Shown piece after piece: positions 54,193 to 64,000 of a DNA stretch of 64,000 bases. The notes under the pieces are model-generated. The model ran no database searches, had not been told where the DNA came from, and saw nothing but the letters and a program-made list of their open reading frames with translations. This DNA comes from Ampullaceana balthica (taxonomy: Eukaryota > Mollusca > Gastropoda > Lymnaeidae). The DNA is taken from contig CALYLW010000689.1 in assembly GCA_944989445.1 (NCBI GenBank), positions 412,261 to 476,260 of the forward strand, written 5' to 3'. The position numbers and the translations under genes were made by a program. The first letter of the stretch is position 1, and each line of letters starts with the position of its first letter.

Positions 54193-54782
54193 GTAGGGGC
54201 GGATTAAGATTGCACGGGGCCCCTGGCTGCAATTCAAACTGGGGCCCTATCCAGCCAGGGTACCTTTAAATAAAATGATTGCTAGCAGCTAATATAAGAC
54301 TGTAACTTGTAAATATTCATCCAAAATGATTATTCATGAAAAAAAACGAATTCGAAGAAATAACTTTTTGCCGGTATCCTAAAATTGAGTGTAAAAGACA
54401 ATTTATAAAATTAAAAAACACATGAAAAAAAATTCACACCCCCAGTCGGGGATCGAACCCGCCACTGCTTGCACCACAAGCCTTAGTACTTCACATTAGG
54501 CCACGGGAGTTCATTTAGAGTTGTCAATTAAAAAATATTTATAATATTCTTTAATAATTTCTGTTATTGAGCCTATCAAATCAGGTTTTTTGACTGCTAA
54601 GACTGTCGTGTGGGAAAAGAGATCATTTTAATAGATAAGATTTTATTAATTTATCATATTTTCAGCAATTCATGTATACATTTGTCCACATTTATTATAA
54701 AATATGATAAGTTTGGGGGCCCTAAATCATCGGGGGCCCTTGGCTTTAGCCCGGTCAGCCCCCCCCCTTAATCCGCCATAGG
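54193..54782. mobile_element. GGGGCCC-rich MITE with tRNA-like insert
   Basis: Left TAGGGGCGGATTAAGATTGC and right CCCTTAATCCGCCATA are inverted ends. The inner CACGGGGCCCCTGGCTG and GGGGGCCCTTGGCTTTAGCC recur, reversed, in the repeat at 63790-64000. Confidence 0.6.
54438..54513 (-). tRNA. tRNA-like sequence or SINE head
   Basis: The minus strand has GGTTCGATCCCC (B box), an A-box-like TGGCCTAATGTG, a possible 7-bp acceptor stem ACTCCCG/TGGGGGT with wobble pairs, and a GCCT/AGGC D stem. The anticodon arm is short (four pairs); the triplet would be GGT (Thr). More likely a SINE-type tRNA relic than a working tRNA. Confidence 0.4.
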
Positions 54783-54839
54783 GGGGGGGGTCGGCTTATG
54801 AACGAACGGGCTATAGAACGAGTATATACGGTATATATA

Positions 54840-55660
54840 TTATATATATATATATATTATAATATATATATATATATTTATATCATTGGACCCCAGAACC
54901 TGCCACATAATTATCTGCTGTGTTTTTCACGCTAACTCAAGAATGAACTGATTATAATACATTATTTATGTTTATCAAAATAAATAAAATTGAAAACGTT
55001 GATGCCATTATCAATAAAATTACATCAGACTTACATTTTTATCAAACGAATAAGATTTTGTCACACATGTAACTTTGATTTGTTTCATCTCTTGGTGATC
55101 TTTATCCGACGATTAGCTTTCACAATCAAAGAGTTCGATAAAAATGTCAGCAAAACATTTTCAAATACCAGGGAGTAGGTTAAATACAGCTTAATTTACA
55201 CGTACATACAGGCAAACACATCGGTGAAACACTTTAGACGACATCGTTTGCTGTAATGTTTTCATTCTTACGACCAACATCCCGACACAAACAAGCTAAT
55301 CACCGCATTTAAACACAATTCAAACACCATTTAAAACTACAAATTTCTTTAACTTTTAACTACAGCACTATTTGATCCTTATAACTATACCATTTTATGA
55401 TTTTTAACCACACACATTATCACATAATGTAACCACACAAATATTGGAGGCATGTATTTCATTATAGGGTCTACATTTTTCAAGATATTTAAAGCCAACA
55501 TTTACAATACTTTTAAGCATTGCTTTCAAGTGAAGAAAACAAAGATTTTGCCTTGCGATATCATTTAATAAAGTGTATTAATACTTGCACAAAAATACAT
55601 AAACATTTCCGACTATCTTTTAAAATATGGACTAATGCCTAAAACATTGACGAATACCTC
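54840..55660. other. AT-rich stretch
   Basis: (AT)n at 54836-54885, then AT-rich sequence without recognised features up to the 32-bp array. Confidence 0.5.
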
Positions 55661-55667
55661 AAATATC

Positions 55668-56226
55668 CATTAATACATAAAACATAGACCTCAAATATCC
55701 ATTAATACATAAAACATAGACCTCAAATATCCATTAATACATAAAACATCGACCTCAAATATCCATTAATACATAAAACATAGACCTCAAATATCCATTA
55801 ATACATAAACATAGACCTCAAATATCCATTAATACATAAAACATAGACCTCAAATATCCATTAATGCATAAAACATAGACCTCAAATTTCCATTAATACA
55901 TAAAACATAGACCTCAAATATCCATTAATACATAAAACATAGACCTCAAATATCCATTAATACATAAAACATAGACCTCAAATATCCATTAATACATAAA
56001 ACATAGACCTCAAATATCCATTAATACATAAAACATAGACCTCAAATATCCATTAATACATAAAACATATACCTCAAATATCCATTAATACATAAAACAT
56101 AGACCTCAAATATCCATTAATACATAAAACATAGACCTCAAATATCCATTAATACATAAAACATAGACCTCAAATATCCATTAATACATAAAACATAGAC
56201 ATCAAATATCCATTAATACATAAAAC
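55668..56226. repeat. 32-bp minisatellite, about 17 copies
   Basis: Unit contains CCATTAATACATAAAACATA and GACCTCAAATAT. Very homogeneous, with single-base variants (CATCGACC, CATATACC) and one copy missing an A. Confidence 0.96.
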
Positions 56227-57470
56227 ACCAGATCATAAATTTAAATCCCCTGTAATAAAAAAGCTAAATCAATTGCCAGAAGACCTGTTATATAAACGTT
56301 GACAATTATATTCCCCCCCTCCCCCGTTCTTTTTCCCTCTACTAATTCATGTTATCAATAACTTATTTACAGCCAGCCAAACTTTGTTTTCTTCACATCT
56401 ATGATTAGTTTACGCTAATTGGTTATCGTTTGACATGCCTCCCAACCCGGATCTGTATAGCTTCCTTTCAAAACATATTAAGTCGATATTCAATAGAGGT
56501 ATGTGACATATTATGTCTTACTTTTGCCGGGAATCCAAGAGACCAGATTTAAAAGCAAATTTTCAATGGTGACTAATGGCCTGGCAAAATAACCTATATA
56601 AGCTATTTCAATATGGATATATTTAAAAGTCATAACTTTCATACTCTCTGCCATACGTATCTGAACAAAGAGTTTTTATATATTATGTAACGGGACCAAG
56701 GTAATATTGAAAATTTTGTATACGTTTCTTATACCTTGAAAATGGAATATATATTTAACAACCGTTAAAAGTGGCATTAGGAAATGATGTTCCTTAAAAT
56801 TTAGTAAATAAAATCATGAATGTTTTTAAAATAGAGTAGCCAGATCATTGAAAGGTCTACTTCAATGTTTAGTCTTAGCAACCTTACCAAATTTAGCAAC
56901 CTTTCGAAACTTAGCAACCTTAACAGCCTTAGCAGCCTCAGCAACAAGCCTCACCAGCAGTAACATGCCATTCTAAGAATTCCATGTCATAGCACAAGTT
57001 AAATTTTCAAAAATCCACTAAACATCATTGTAGTAAACCCGAGAGTGGCTCAAAATGCTGGCATTGTTTTATCTTGGTCTTCTAAACACTTTTCCAGTCT
57101 GTTTTGAAATAGCGTTGCATTTTAAAGTATTCAACAGTCAGACAATATGCCAAGTAGCGTATCTTTTAAGACACATTGTTTTATCAAGATTACGTGCAGA
57201 CGTGAACTTAGTGTCAACACCATTTTGACAAATGTCATCGCACACCTTGGATCATCTCTAATTGCCTTCCTCACTGCCATCTCTTACGGATGTTCTGCGA
57301 TGCATTGCGTATCCACTAAATGATTATAAATATATATTTATTTAAAATTATTTCAACTTATTTTAGGCTGTTGCATCCGCGAAATGTCTAAAATAAAATA
57401 GTGTATCCAATCAACATCTACATTTCAGACTAAAGTTTCCTAAAAATGTTTTATATTAAATAAATGTATC
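56227..57470. other. Region upstream of the gene B array
   Basis: AT-rich. The promoter and 5' exon of gene B would be expected here by analogy with gene A, but no TATAAAAG or matching exon was found. Short CTTAGCAACCTT-type repeats lie at 56875-56950. Confidence 0.45.
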
Positions 57471-57475
57471 CACTA

Positions 57476-58893
57476 CATGTTTCACAGACAACATATCCAT
57501 CTAATGTTAAGTCTTACCTCATGGTTTATCCTCAGATGTTTCACAGACAACATATCCATCTAATGTTAAGTCTTACCTCATGGTTTATCCTCAGATGTTT
57601 CACAGACAACATATCCATCTAATGTTAAGTCTTACCTCATGGTTTATCCTCAGATGTTTCACAGACAACATATCCATCTAATGTTAAGTCTTACCTCATG
57701 GTTTATCCTCAGATGTTTCACAGACAACATATACATCTAATGTTAAGTCTTACCTCATGGTTTATCCTCAGATGTTTCACAGACAACATATCCATCTAAT
57801 GTTAAGTCTTACCTCATGGTTTATCCTCAGATGTTTCACAGACAACATATCCATCTAATGTTAAGTCTTACCTCATGGTTTATCCTCAGATGTTTCACAG
57901 ACAACATATCCATCTAATGTTAAGTCTTACCTCATGGTTTATCCTCAGATGTTTCACAGACAACATATACATCTAATGTTAAGTCTTACCTCATGGTTTA
58001 TCCTCAGATGTTTCACAGACAACATATCCATCTAATGTTAAGTCTTACCTCATGGTTTATCCTCAGATGTTTCACAGACAACATATCCATCTAATGTTAA
58101 GTCTTACCTCATGGTTTATCCTCAGATGTTTCACAGACAACATATCCATCTAATGTTAAGTCTTACCTCATGGTTTATCCTCAGATGTTTCACAGACAAC
58201 ATATCCATCTAATGTTAAGTCTTACCTCATGGTTTATCCTCAGATGTTTCACAGACAACATATCCATCTAATGTTAAGTCTTACCTCATGGTTTATCCTC
58301 AGATGTTTCACAGACAACATATCCATCTAATGTTAAGTCTTACCTCATGGTTTATCCTCAGATGTTTCACAGACAACATATCCATCTAATGTTAAGTCTT
58401 ACCTCATGGTTTTATCCTCAGATGTTTCACAGACAACATATCCATCTAATGTTAAGTCTTACCTCATGGTTTATCCTCAGATGTTTCACAGACAACATAT
58501 CCATCTAATGTTAAGTCTTACCTCATGGTTTATCCTCAGATGTTTCACAGACAACATATTCATCTAATGTTAAGTCTTACTTCATGGTTTATCCTCAGAT
58601 GTTTCACAGACAACATATCCATCTAATGTTAAGTCTTACCTCATGGTTTATCCTCAGATGTTTCACAGACAACATATCCATCTAATGTTAAGTCTTACCT
58701 CATGGTTTATCCTCAGATGTTTCACAGACAACATATCCATCTAATGTTAAGTCTTACCTCATGGTTTATCCTCAGATATTTCACAGACAACATATCCATC
58801 TAATGTTAAGTCTTACCTCATGGTTTATCCTCAGATGTTTCACAGACAACATATCCATCTTATGTTAAGTCTTACGTCATGGTTTATCCTCAG
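57476..58893. repeat. 59-bp minisatellite carrying splice acceptor and start codon
   Basis: About 24 nearly identical 59-bp units. Each contains TTTATCCTCAGATGTTTCAC, then AGACAACATATCCATCTAAT. The last unit leads straight into the gene B signal-peptide exon: its CTCAG is the acceptor and ATGTTTCA the first eight coding bases. On the minus strand each unit has ATGAG|GTAAGA, a donor-like site. Confidence 0.95.
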
Positions 58894-58969
58894 ATGTTTC
58901 AAGTACTTACAGTTTTTGTTGCCCTTTTATACACAACTGAATCCGCTTCAATATTCAGACGTGCCGCAG
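58894..58969 (+). CDS. Gene B signal-peptide exon
   Basis: 76 nt, acceptor ATCCTCAG|ATG, donor GCAG|GTATGT, phase 1. Same length and layout as gene A exon 27085-27160. Confidence 0.85.
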
Positions 58970-61900
58970 GTATGTGGTAGGAAAACTGACGGTTGCCTCT
59001 TTTTAAATTAATTGTATAATTATAATTATAATAGAACTCACTAGCAATGGACGTCAATATCTTTAAAACATTTTCCCCTTGAAATAAACCGACTCTTTTA
59101 CTAAAATTATTTCGGGCCTCTAAGCTAATTAACATTTAATGTTGAAGCAATATGCCAGCACCGCTTTATTATTTGTTATATCTGTTCTACTTTATGCCAA
59201 TGAGAAGCTGTGGGAAAAGTATATTCTATTGCGATTAATCAAATTACTTGAGTTCCAAATCTAATGCTTACATTTTTTTTTAATTTAAAATTACCCCCCC
59301 CCACACCAAAAATAACAACAAAAAACAACTTATCTTACAGGAACTATCAGTTTCTTGATTTGAGTTTTTGTTTTATATCTAACTCATATAAAATGTATTT
59401 CAAGGACTCGTGTAAGTATTTGGCACACGTGATGTTGGTTACTTGTGTGATCCTCTGTGTAAGTTACTAAGCTGCGGTACGTGGCACAGATGACTCGTGA
59501 TATTTCTGAGTTTACATTAATTTAAAATGTGTATGTTTGTTGTGAACGGCTGTATCACAATTCTGGTAAAAATGTCACCATTCGTTATAAATTACCAGAG
59601 AGAACAAATCCATAATTTAATTTAATTAGTAGACGACAACAAATTAAAGCGAAACAAGTTCATGAATTTGTTTTTCAAATAAATGGCGCCATGTCCACAA
59701 ATTTCAATATACGAAATGTGTCTACTTGCCGTAGATATTTTGTATTCACATTTGTACAATTGCCTGGAATCGATCATTTATAGTTACCTTGTGTTATTAC
59801 AGGGGATTGTTATGTCAATGGTCGTACGTTCAAAGATGGAATCGATTATTTATAGCTACCTTGTGTTATTACAGGGGATTGTTATGTCAATGGTCGTACG
59901 TTCAAAGATGGAGAGCCGTTTCAAATTCCCGGATTCCCACCGTGCATTGAGTACTTTTGTCAACGGGGACAATTTAAGCTAATCAAAGAAGGTGAGTAAA
60001 ACAAAACATCGAGTGTGGTGGGACGAGGGCGAAATGAACTCGAGTTGCGATATTACTTTTGAAATATTGTAGAATAGATACGCCCTGCGGTGTAGCATGC
60101 GCCGAGACTTGCTTAAGTATAGGGCAAAGAAAGGGGGAAAGAACGAACGCAAACTACAGCACGAAGAAATCCAAACAAGCCGAGTGAATTTTGGTGGGAA
60201 GGGGGGGACCACCGACGCATTGTTGGTCTCGAGAGATTCGCACTAAGGTTATCTACCTGCCCACCACCCTTCACCACATTAGCTTGCCAACCATAAACTG
60301 TGACCCTAGCGAGGGTCAGTCAGGTTCGCTAAATGGGACAAAAGAACGGGCACAAACTCACATTTTTAAAAATTAAAAAAAATAATGTTTTCGCTGGAGC
60401 GTGAAACCAGGACCTTCCGCGTGTAAGGCGGACGTGATAACCACTACACTACAGATCTCATGTTATTGTGTGAAGGAACAATGCAGGTGAACGCAACAAC
60501 CATTGTTGGTCTTGAGACATTGGTCGACCCCAGCGAAGGTCATTCGTCATGCTTGTTTGCACATAGTCGCTTTATAAAGCACGAGATTGGAAAATAATAA
60601 TTAGAAGAGTTCAGTGCATGACTGGAACGATCTGTTAAAACAAACTAAAAGACACGTTTAATATTCTTTAAGATAGCATTTTATTGTCTGTGGAAAATGA
60701 ATGTGACGTGTTGTATGTACTCATCAGGGTGTGCAACAGACAACAGCACGGTGTGCCATAACGTCAACTCAACATGGATCAAACAGTGCAGAACTTGGAC
60801 CTGCATCAAATCCTTCGAAGATGGCTACACCTATTACTCCACTCAAGTCATTGCTACAAGTAGGTCAAGGTAGTTTTGTAAAACCCGGGTGTAGCCCTTT
60901 AGCTACATGGTTAGTTTTGTCTAAGATGAAGCGGACCAATCTATGACTAACCTACAGGTGAGGTGAGCTGGGGGTACTCTGTAACTCTGTGGGCTGGACC
61001 AGTTTGTCCGTGGGCAGGTCTAGTTAGTGGATATGGGGTAATCTGTAATTGGACGGTCCAAATTTAACTATGTGAAGCTAGTCGATTGTAATGTTCAACT
61101 CTATTGAGACGAATAATAAAATGAGCGGATATTTTTCTTTACAGTATACCAAAAATCCTACATGTAGAATGGCGTAAAAAGATCACGGCGTAAAAAATGC
61201 TCTTAATACTCGTTGTAATTCGCAGGAAATTCTCCTAGCAACTTGGTCCATCACAACAGAAGGAACTAATAGCTATGGGACATACATGGACGGTCCTCTC
61301 TGACAGGGCCTCCTCTTATAGCTATGACACATACACGGGCGGTCCTCTCTGAGAGGGCCTCCTTGGCACCCAGGAACACTATCGAATGTGCCTTCCACGA
61401 AATTGACCACTCAAAGGAGTAGTTGATTCCTTACATAGACTCGCCACCACCTCGGCACCACCACGGCTCAGCATTTTGGTCTGGCCATAAATAATAAGGC
61501 TGTCTACAAAATATGATATCCTATGTTAATAAATGTAAATAATAAGATGTCTATAAGGTTCTAATTTCCTATGATTTATGATTATGCTATATTCTGGTAA
61601 TGACCTATGCCTAGCCTAAGATTATCCTGCGACATATGTCTACACTATGACGTACCTCTATCACACGACTATCGTCTATGCAACGACATACACCTATCAT
61701 ATGATTACACAACGACCTACACCTATCATATGATTACACTATGACCTACACCTATCATATGATTACAAAACGACCTACACCTATCATATGATTACACTAT
61801 GACCTACACCTATCCTATGATTACACTGTGACCTACACCTATCATATGATTACACTATGACCTACACCTATCATATGATTACACTATGACCTACCTATCA

Positions 61901-63792
61901 TATGATTACACTATGACCTACACCTATCATATGATTACACTATGACCTACCTATCATATGATTACACAACGACCTACACCTATCATATGATTACACAACG
62001 ACATTTACCGATCATATGATTACACTATCTGTCTACGTACTCAACTATCCTAATATATGTACTATGGTCGTCCATTGACACGTTTATGGCTATGATGTCA
62101 TTTCCTGTAATGTTCAGAATGCCCCGATGACAGTGGCGCCTGCTTCAGCCCCGGGGAAATCTTCACACTAACCATCAGGAATACTACATACCCCAGCTGC
62201 TCTTGCACCACCACAGCAGAAGGCAGCGTGTACACCACCTGCTACTCCTTTACGGCAGCAATGGCACCCCCGAAACCACCTGCTGGGTAAGTGACGTAGA
62301 GATGATGTTGGGCACCAAGGTGTTGGCCCCGATGCCACAGTCTTAATGTCAGGAAAAAAAACAGCTTTGTGATCAGAGCTGGAGACAGATGAGCTTCAGA
62401 ATTAAATAGTAAAATAATTAGTAAATGATAATTGCCATTGTTTTCTGAGTTGTGTTTTGGTGTGAATGTGTGTGAGTGTGTTCCTGTGTGTATTTAGTTG
62501 TCGATAACATTACCATAAAAGTGCCGATGGTAAACGTTACTGTTGGCAAATGTAAGGTTTGATAAACGTGACGGTTGATCAATGTGCGGTTTTGTTAATA
62601 CTTGTCAAGGGTGAACAATATTTCTACGTAACTCTGTCGTGAAATATTCTCGGATTTGTATGAGGAGGTCGTGTTTTGAATAGTCTGTGGACGAATGTGT
62701 TGGAATTTTTTTAATTTTTTTTCGTTATGTTGAGAAAGTATAGTGTTTGTCATATGTCGTGTGGTATCGCGTAGAGCTATGAAGCTTGTGGCAGGAAAAG
62801 ATTTCAATCTGTGGGCTTAAATATAAAGTAGTGATTGTATGAACCTTGGGGCAAGCAGAGTTATCTACAGTACGATTGTAACAATACCGCATGAAAACAG
62901 CGATGAGAAGTAGCCCACCTAGCCCACCCCACATCCCAAACATAAAACCTACCATGGAAAACATTGATCAATTTAGATCAATTAGATCAACATTTTTTTT
63001 TAGTAAAAAGAGGTAAATAAAGATTTTAAAAAAAACACGTTTTTATAAGTGTACTAAAAAGAAGAAAATAATTTAAAACTTATAAGTTCAAGTACTTTCA
63101 GTTAATACGACTAAAAACTTTGGACGGTTGTTTGGTATAAAAATTAAAGAGAAATCTATAAATGAGAGAATGAGTGAACTGCATATGCAAAACCTCATAA
63201 GCGCCCATGGGATTTGGCTTGTCCAGCTAATTTTTTTATACTAATGTGTATTGTTGGATTATTGTTTGTATGTTTCTAGCAAAATTTAAATCAATAGCAA
63301 TTCCAATAGGATAGAAAATGAAGAAAGAGCAGTTGGGATGTACATTTTCTATTTAAAAATACTGTAAAAAATTGTTTATCTTAATATAATTCATACAACA
63401 AATTAGATTTCTTCCATCAATTATGTTTGTTACATTATTTTATCTGAACTCTATTACCAACTTTAAGCTTTGCGGTGACGCGACGTTATTTTCTGATCCC
63501 ATGAAGCGAGTGCCTCTAACTTGTCCTCAATATTAAGTTACTTGTTTTAATCCTCATTTATATTCATTATCATATAATGTTCTCATCGAATGCCTTTAAC
63601 GCTAGTGAAAAGTTGATTCTAAAAATTATTACATAATAGTCTTATATAAACGATCTTCATCAAGAGAATGTCGGTTGTAAGTTATTCAACACAAGTTTTA
63701 GACGTGTCGTGATTAAATGATGGTCCTGGTGATGAGTGAAGTTCTAACAGTAATGTTATTGTGTTGTTTCTTTCAGTACTCTACCTCTTTAG
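58894..63792 (+). CDS. Gene B: secreted cysteine-rich protein, 169 aa
   Basis: Exons 58894-58969, 59875-59991, 60728-60859, 62118-62286, 63777-63792; 510 nt in frame, introns in phases 1,1,1,2. Signal peptide MFQVLTVFVALLYTTESAS is followed by a dibasic FRR site. It aligns with gene A along its length: PGFPPCIEYFCQRG, VCHNVNSTWIKQC, CFSPGEIFTLTIRNTTY. Cysteines match module by module. Unlike gene A it has a proline-rich end (APPKPPAG) and a 16-nt last exon encoding TLPL and the stop, at the edge of a transposon-like repeat. The start could also lie in an unseen 5' exon. Function unknown; secretion is inferred from the leader. Confidence 0.8.
59875..59991 (+). CDS. Gene B exon: first cysteine module
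   Basis: 117 nt; acceptor TTATTACAG, donor GAAG|GTGAGT. A 72-bp tandem duplication upstream carries a second copy of this acceptor and exon start at 59803; using it would hit an in-frame TAG. Confidence 0.86.
60387..60459 (-). tRNA. tRNA-Val(TAC)-like pseudogene
   Basis: The minus strand has TAGTGTAGTGGTTATCACG (D arm of tRNA-Val), anticodon arm TCCGC-CTTACAC-GCGGA with anticodon TAC, and a T-arm-like GGTTTCACGCTCC. The 3' strand of the acceptor stem (CGAAAAC) has no partner at the 5' side (AGATCTG), so it should not fold as a working tRNA. Lies in gene B intron 2. Confidence 0.6.
60728..60859 (+). CDS. Gene B exon: second cysteine module
   Basis: 132 nt; acceptor CTCATCAG, donor ACAA|GTAGGT. 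Four cysteines aligned with gene A. Confidence 0.86.
61640..62035. repeat. 29-bp minisatellite
   Basis: About 13 copies of ATGACCTACACCTATCATAT + GATTACACT, with a CAACGACC variant. In the gene B intron before its third cysteine module; gene A's corresponding intron also holds a minisatellite, of different sequence. Confidence 0.93.
62118..62286 (+). CDS. Gene B exon: third cysteine module
   Basis: 169 nt; acceptor TGTTCAG, donor CTGG|GTAAGT (phase 2). Five cysteines, then a proline-rich extension absent from gene A. Confidence 0.85.
62287..63776. other. Gene B last intron
   Basis: AT-rich with no recognised element. Open frames on the minus strand at 62595-62964 have no recognisable features. 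Confidence 0.45.
63777..63792 (+). CDS. Gene B terminal micro-exon
   Basis: Acceptor TTTCTTTCAG, then TACTCTACCTCTTTAG. In phase 2 this gives GTLPL and a stop. Chosen because it is the good acceptor after the phase-2 donor that closes the frame; the intron is 1.5 kb. Confidence 0.6.
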
Positions 63793-64000
63793 CGGATCAA
63801 TGGGGTGCTGAATGGGCTAAAGCCAGGGCCCCCCAATGATTTAACTTCTTATGTTGTATAATAAAGGTGGCTGGATCGGGCCCCACGTTTGATTACAGCC
63901 AGGGCCCCCAATGATTTAACTTCTTATGTTGTATAATAAAGGTGGCTGGATCGGGCCCCAGGTTTGATTAAAGCTAGGGGCCCCGTGCAATCTTAATCTG
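63789..64000 (-). mobile_element. GGGGCCC-rich repeat, second copy, cut by window end
   Basis: Read on the minus strand it begins AGATTAAGATTGCACGGGGC as in the element at 54193 and ends near AGCGGATC at 63791. A 91-bp internal segment with ATGATTTAACTTCTTATG and ATAATAAAGG is duplicated in tandem. The two AATAAA motifs (about 63860 and 63937) are the only visible poly(A) signals for gene B. Confidence 0.6.

Larger units (their letters stand above)
53667..54836. mobile_element. TIR element with CCGTATATACTC ends
   Basis: Ends GCCGTATATACTCATTCGC and GAACGAGTATATACGG are inverted repeats, flanked by TA-rich sequence. Inner flanks repeat GGGGGTCGGCTTACGAGCG. The class is uncertain (TA target would suggest Tc1/mariner or a relative). 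A second element is nested at 54193-54782. Confidence 0.6.

Overview
This window is nuclear DNA from an animal. It is AT-rich, has GT-AG spliced genes with kilobase introns, and carries many eukaryotic transposons (hAT, Helitron, Penelope-like, non-LTR, LTR) plus long minisatellites. The mix suggests a mollusc, probably a gastropod, but no marker gene fixes the species.

Four protein-coding genes can be supported. (1) Protoporphyrinogen oxidase (PPOX, haem biosynthesis) lies on the minus strand. Eight exons between 10645 and 2248 can be read, giving 324 codons with matching splice phases; the C-terminal exons lie beyond base 1. (2) Gene A (plus, 25221-34250) encodes a secreted cysteine-rich protein of about 159 aa. 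(3) A BTB-BACK-Kelch-like protein (minus, 40296-37948) has a single coding exon of 782 aa. (4) Gene B (plus, 58894-63792) is a paralogue of gene A, 169 aa. Genes A and B share exon order, a 76-nt signal-peptide exon, intron phases and cysteine positions, so they are a local duplication on either side of the BTB gene.

The rest is a layered record of mobile elements. PPOX introns hold two hAT elements (3746-5270 and 5844-7243, the latter with a Helitron end inside), a 114-bp Penelope-like fold-back and a possible LTR. Between PPOX and gene A lie a 33-bp satellite split by a hAT insertion (12848-14272), a hammerhead-ribozyme-bearing inverted repeat broken by a MITE that is itself interrupted, a non-LTR tail and a 2.9-kb 27-bp satellite with higher-order structure. 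Gene A introns hold a Penelope-like element with a GIY-YIG endonuclease ORF, two minisatellites, a CRE-rich MITE and a hAT transposase relic. Between BTB and gene B lie a 9-kb Helitron-like element with tandem 514-bp units, split by a 3.7-kb hAT with a decayed DUF4371-type transposase, then a Helitron helicase relic, a TIR element with a nested tRNA-like MITE, and 32-bp and 59-bp minisatellites.

The most unusual observation is at gene B. The 59-bp array (57476-58893, about 24 copies) runs directly into the signal-peptide exon, and every unit repeats the splice acceptor, the start codon and the first bases of that exon. At the other end, the stop codon of gene B lies at the edge of a transposon-like repeat that also supplies the only visible poly(A) signals. 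Both paralogues also carry a decoy duplicate acceptor upstream of their second coding exon.
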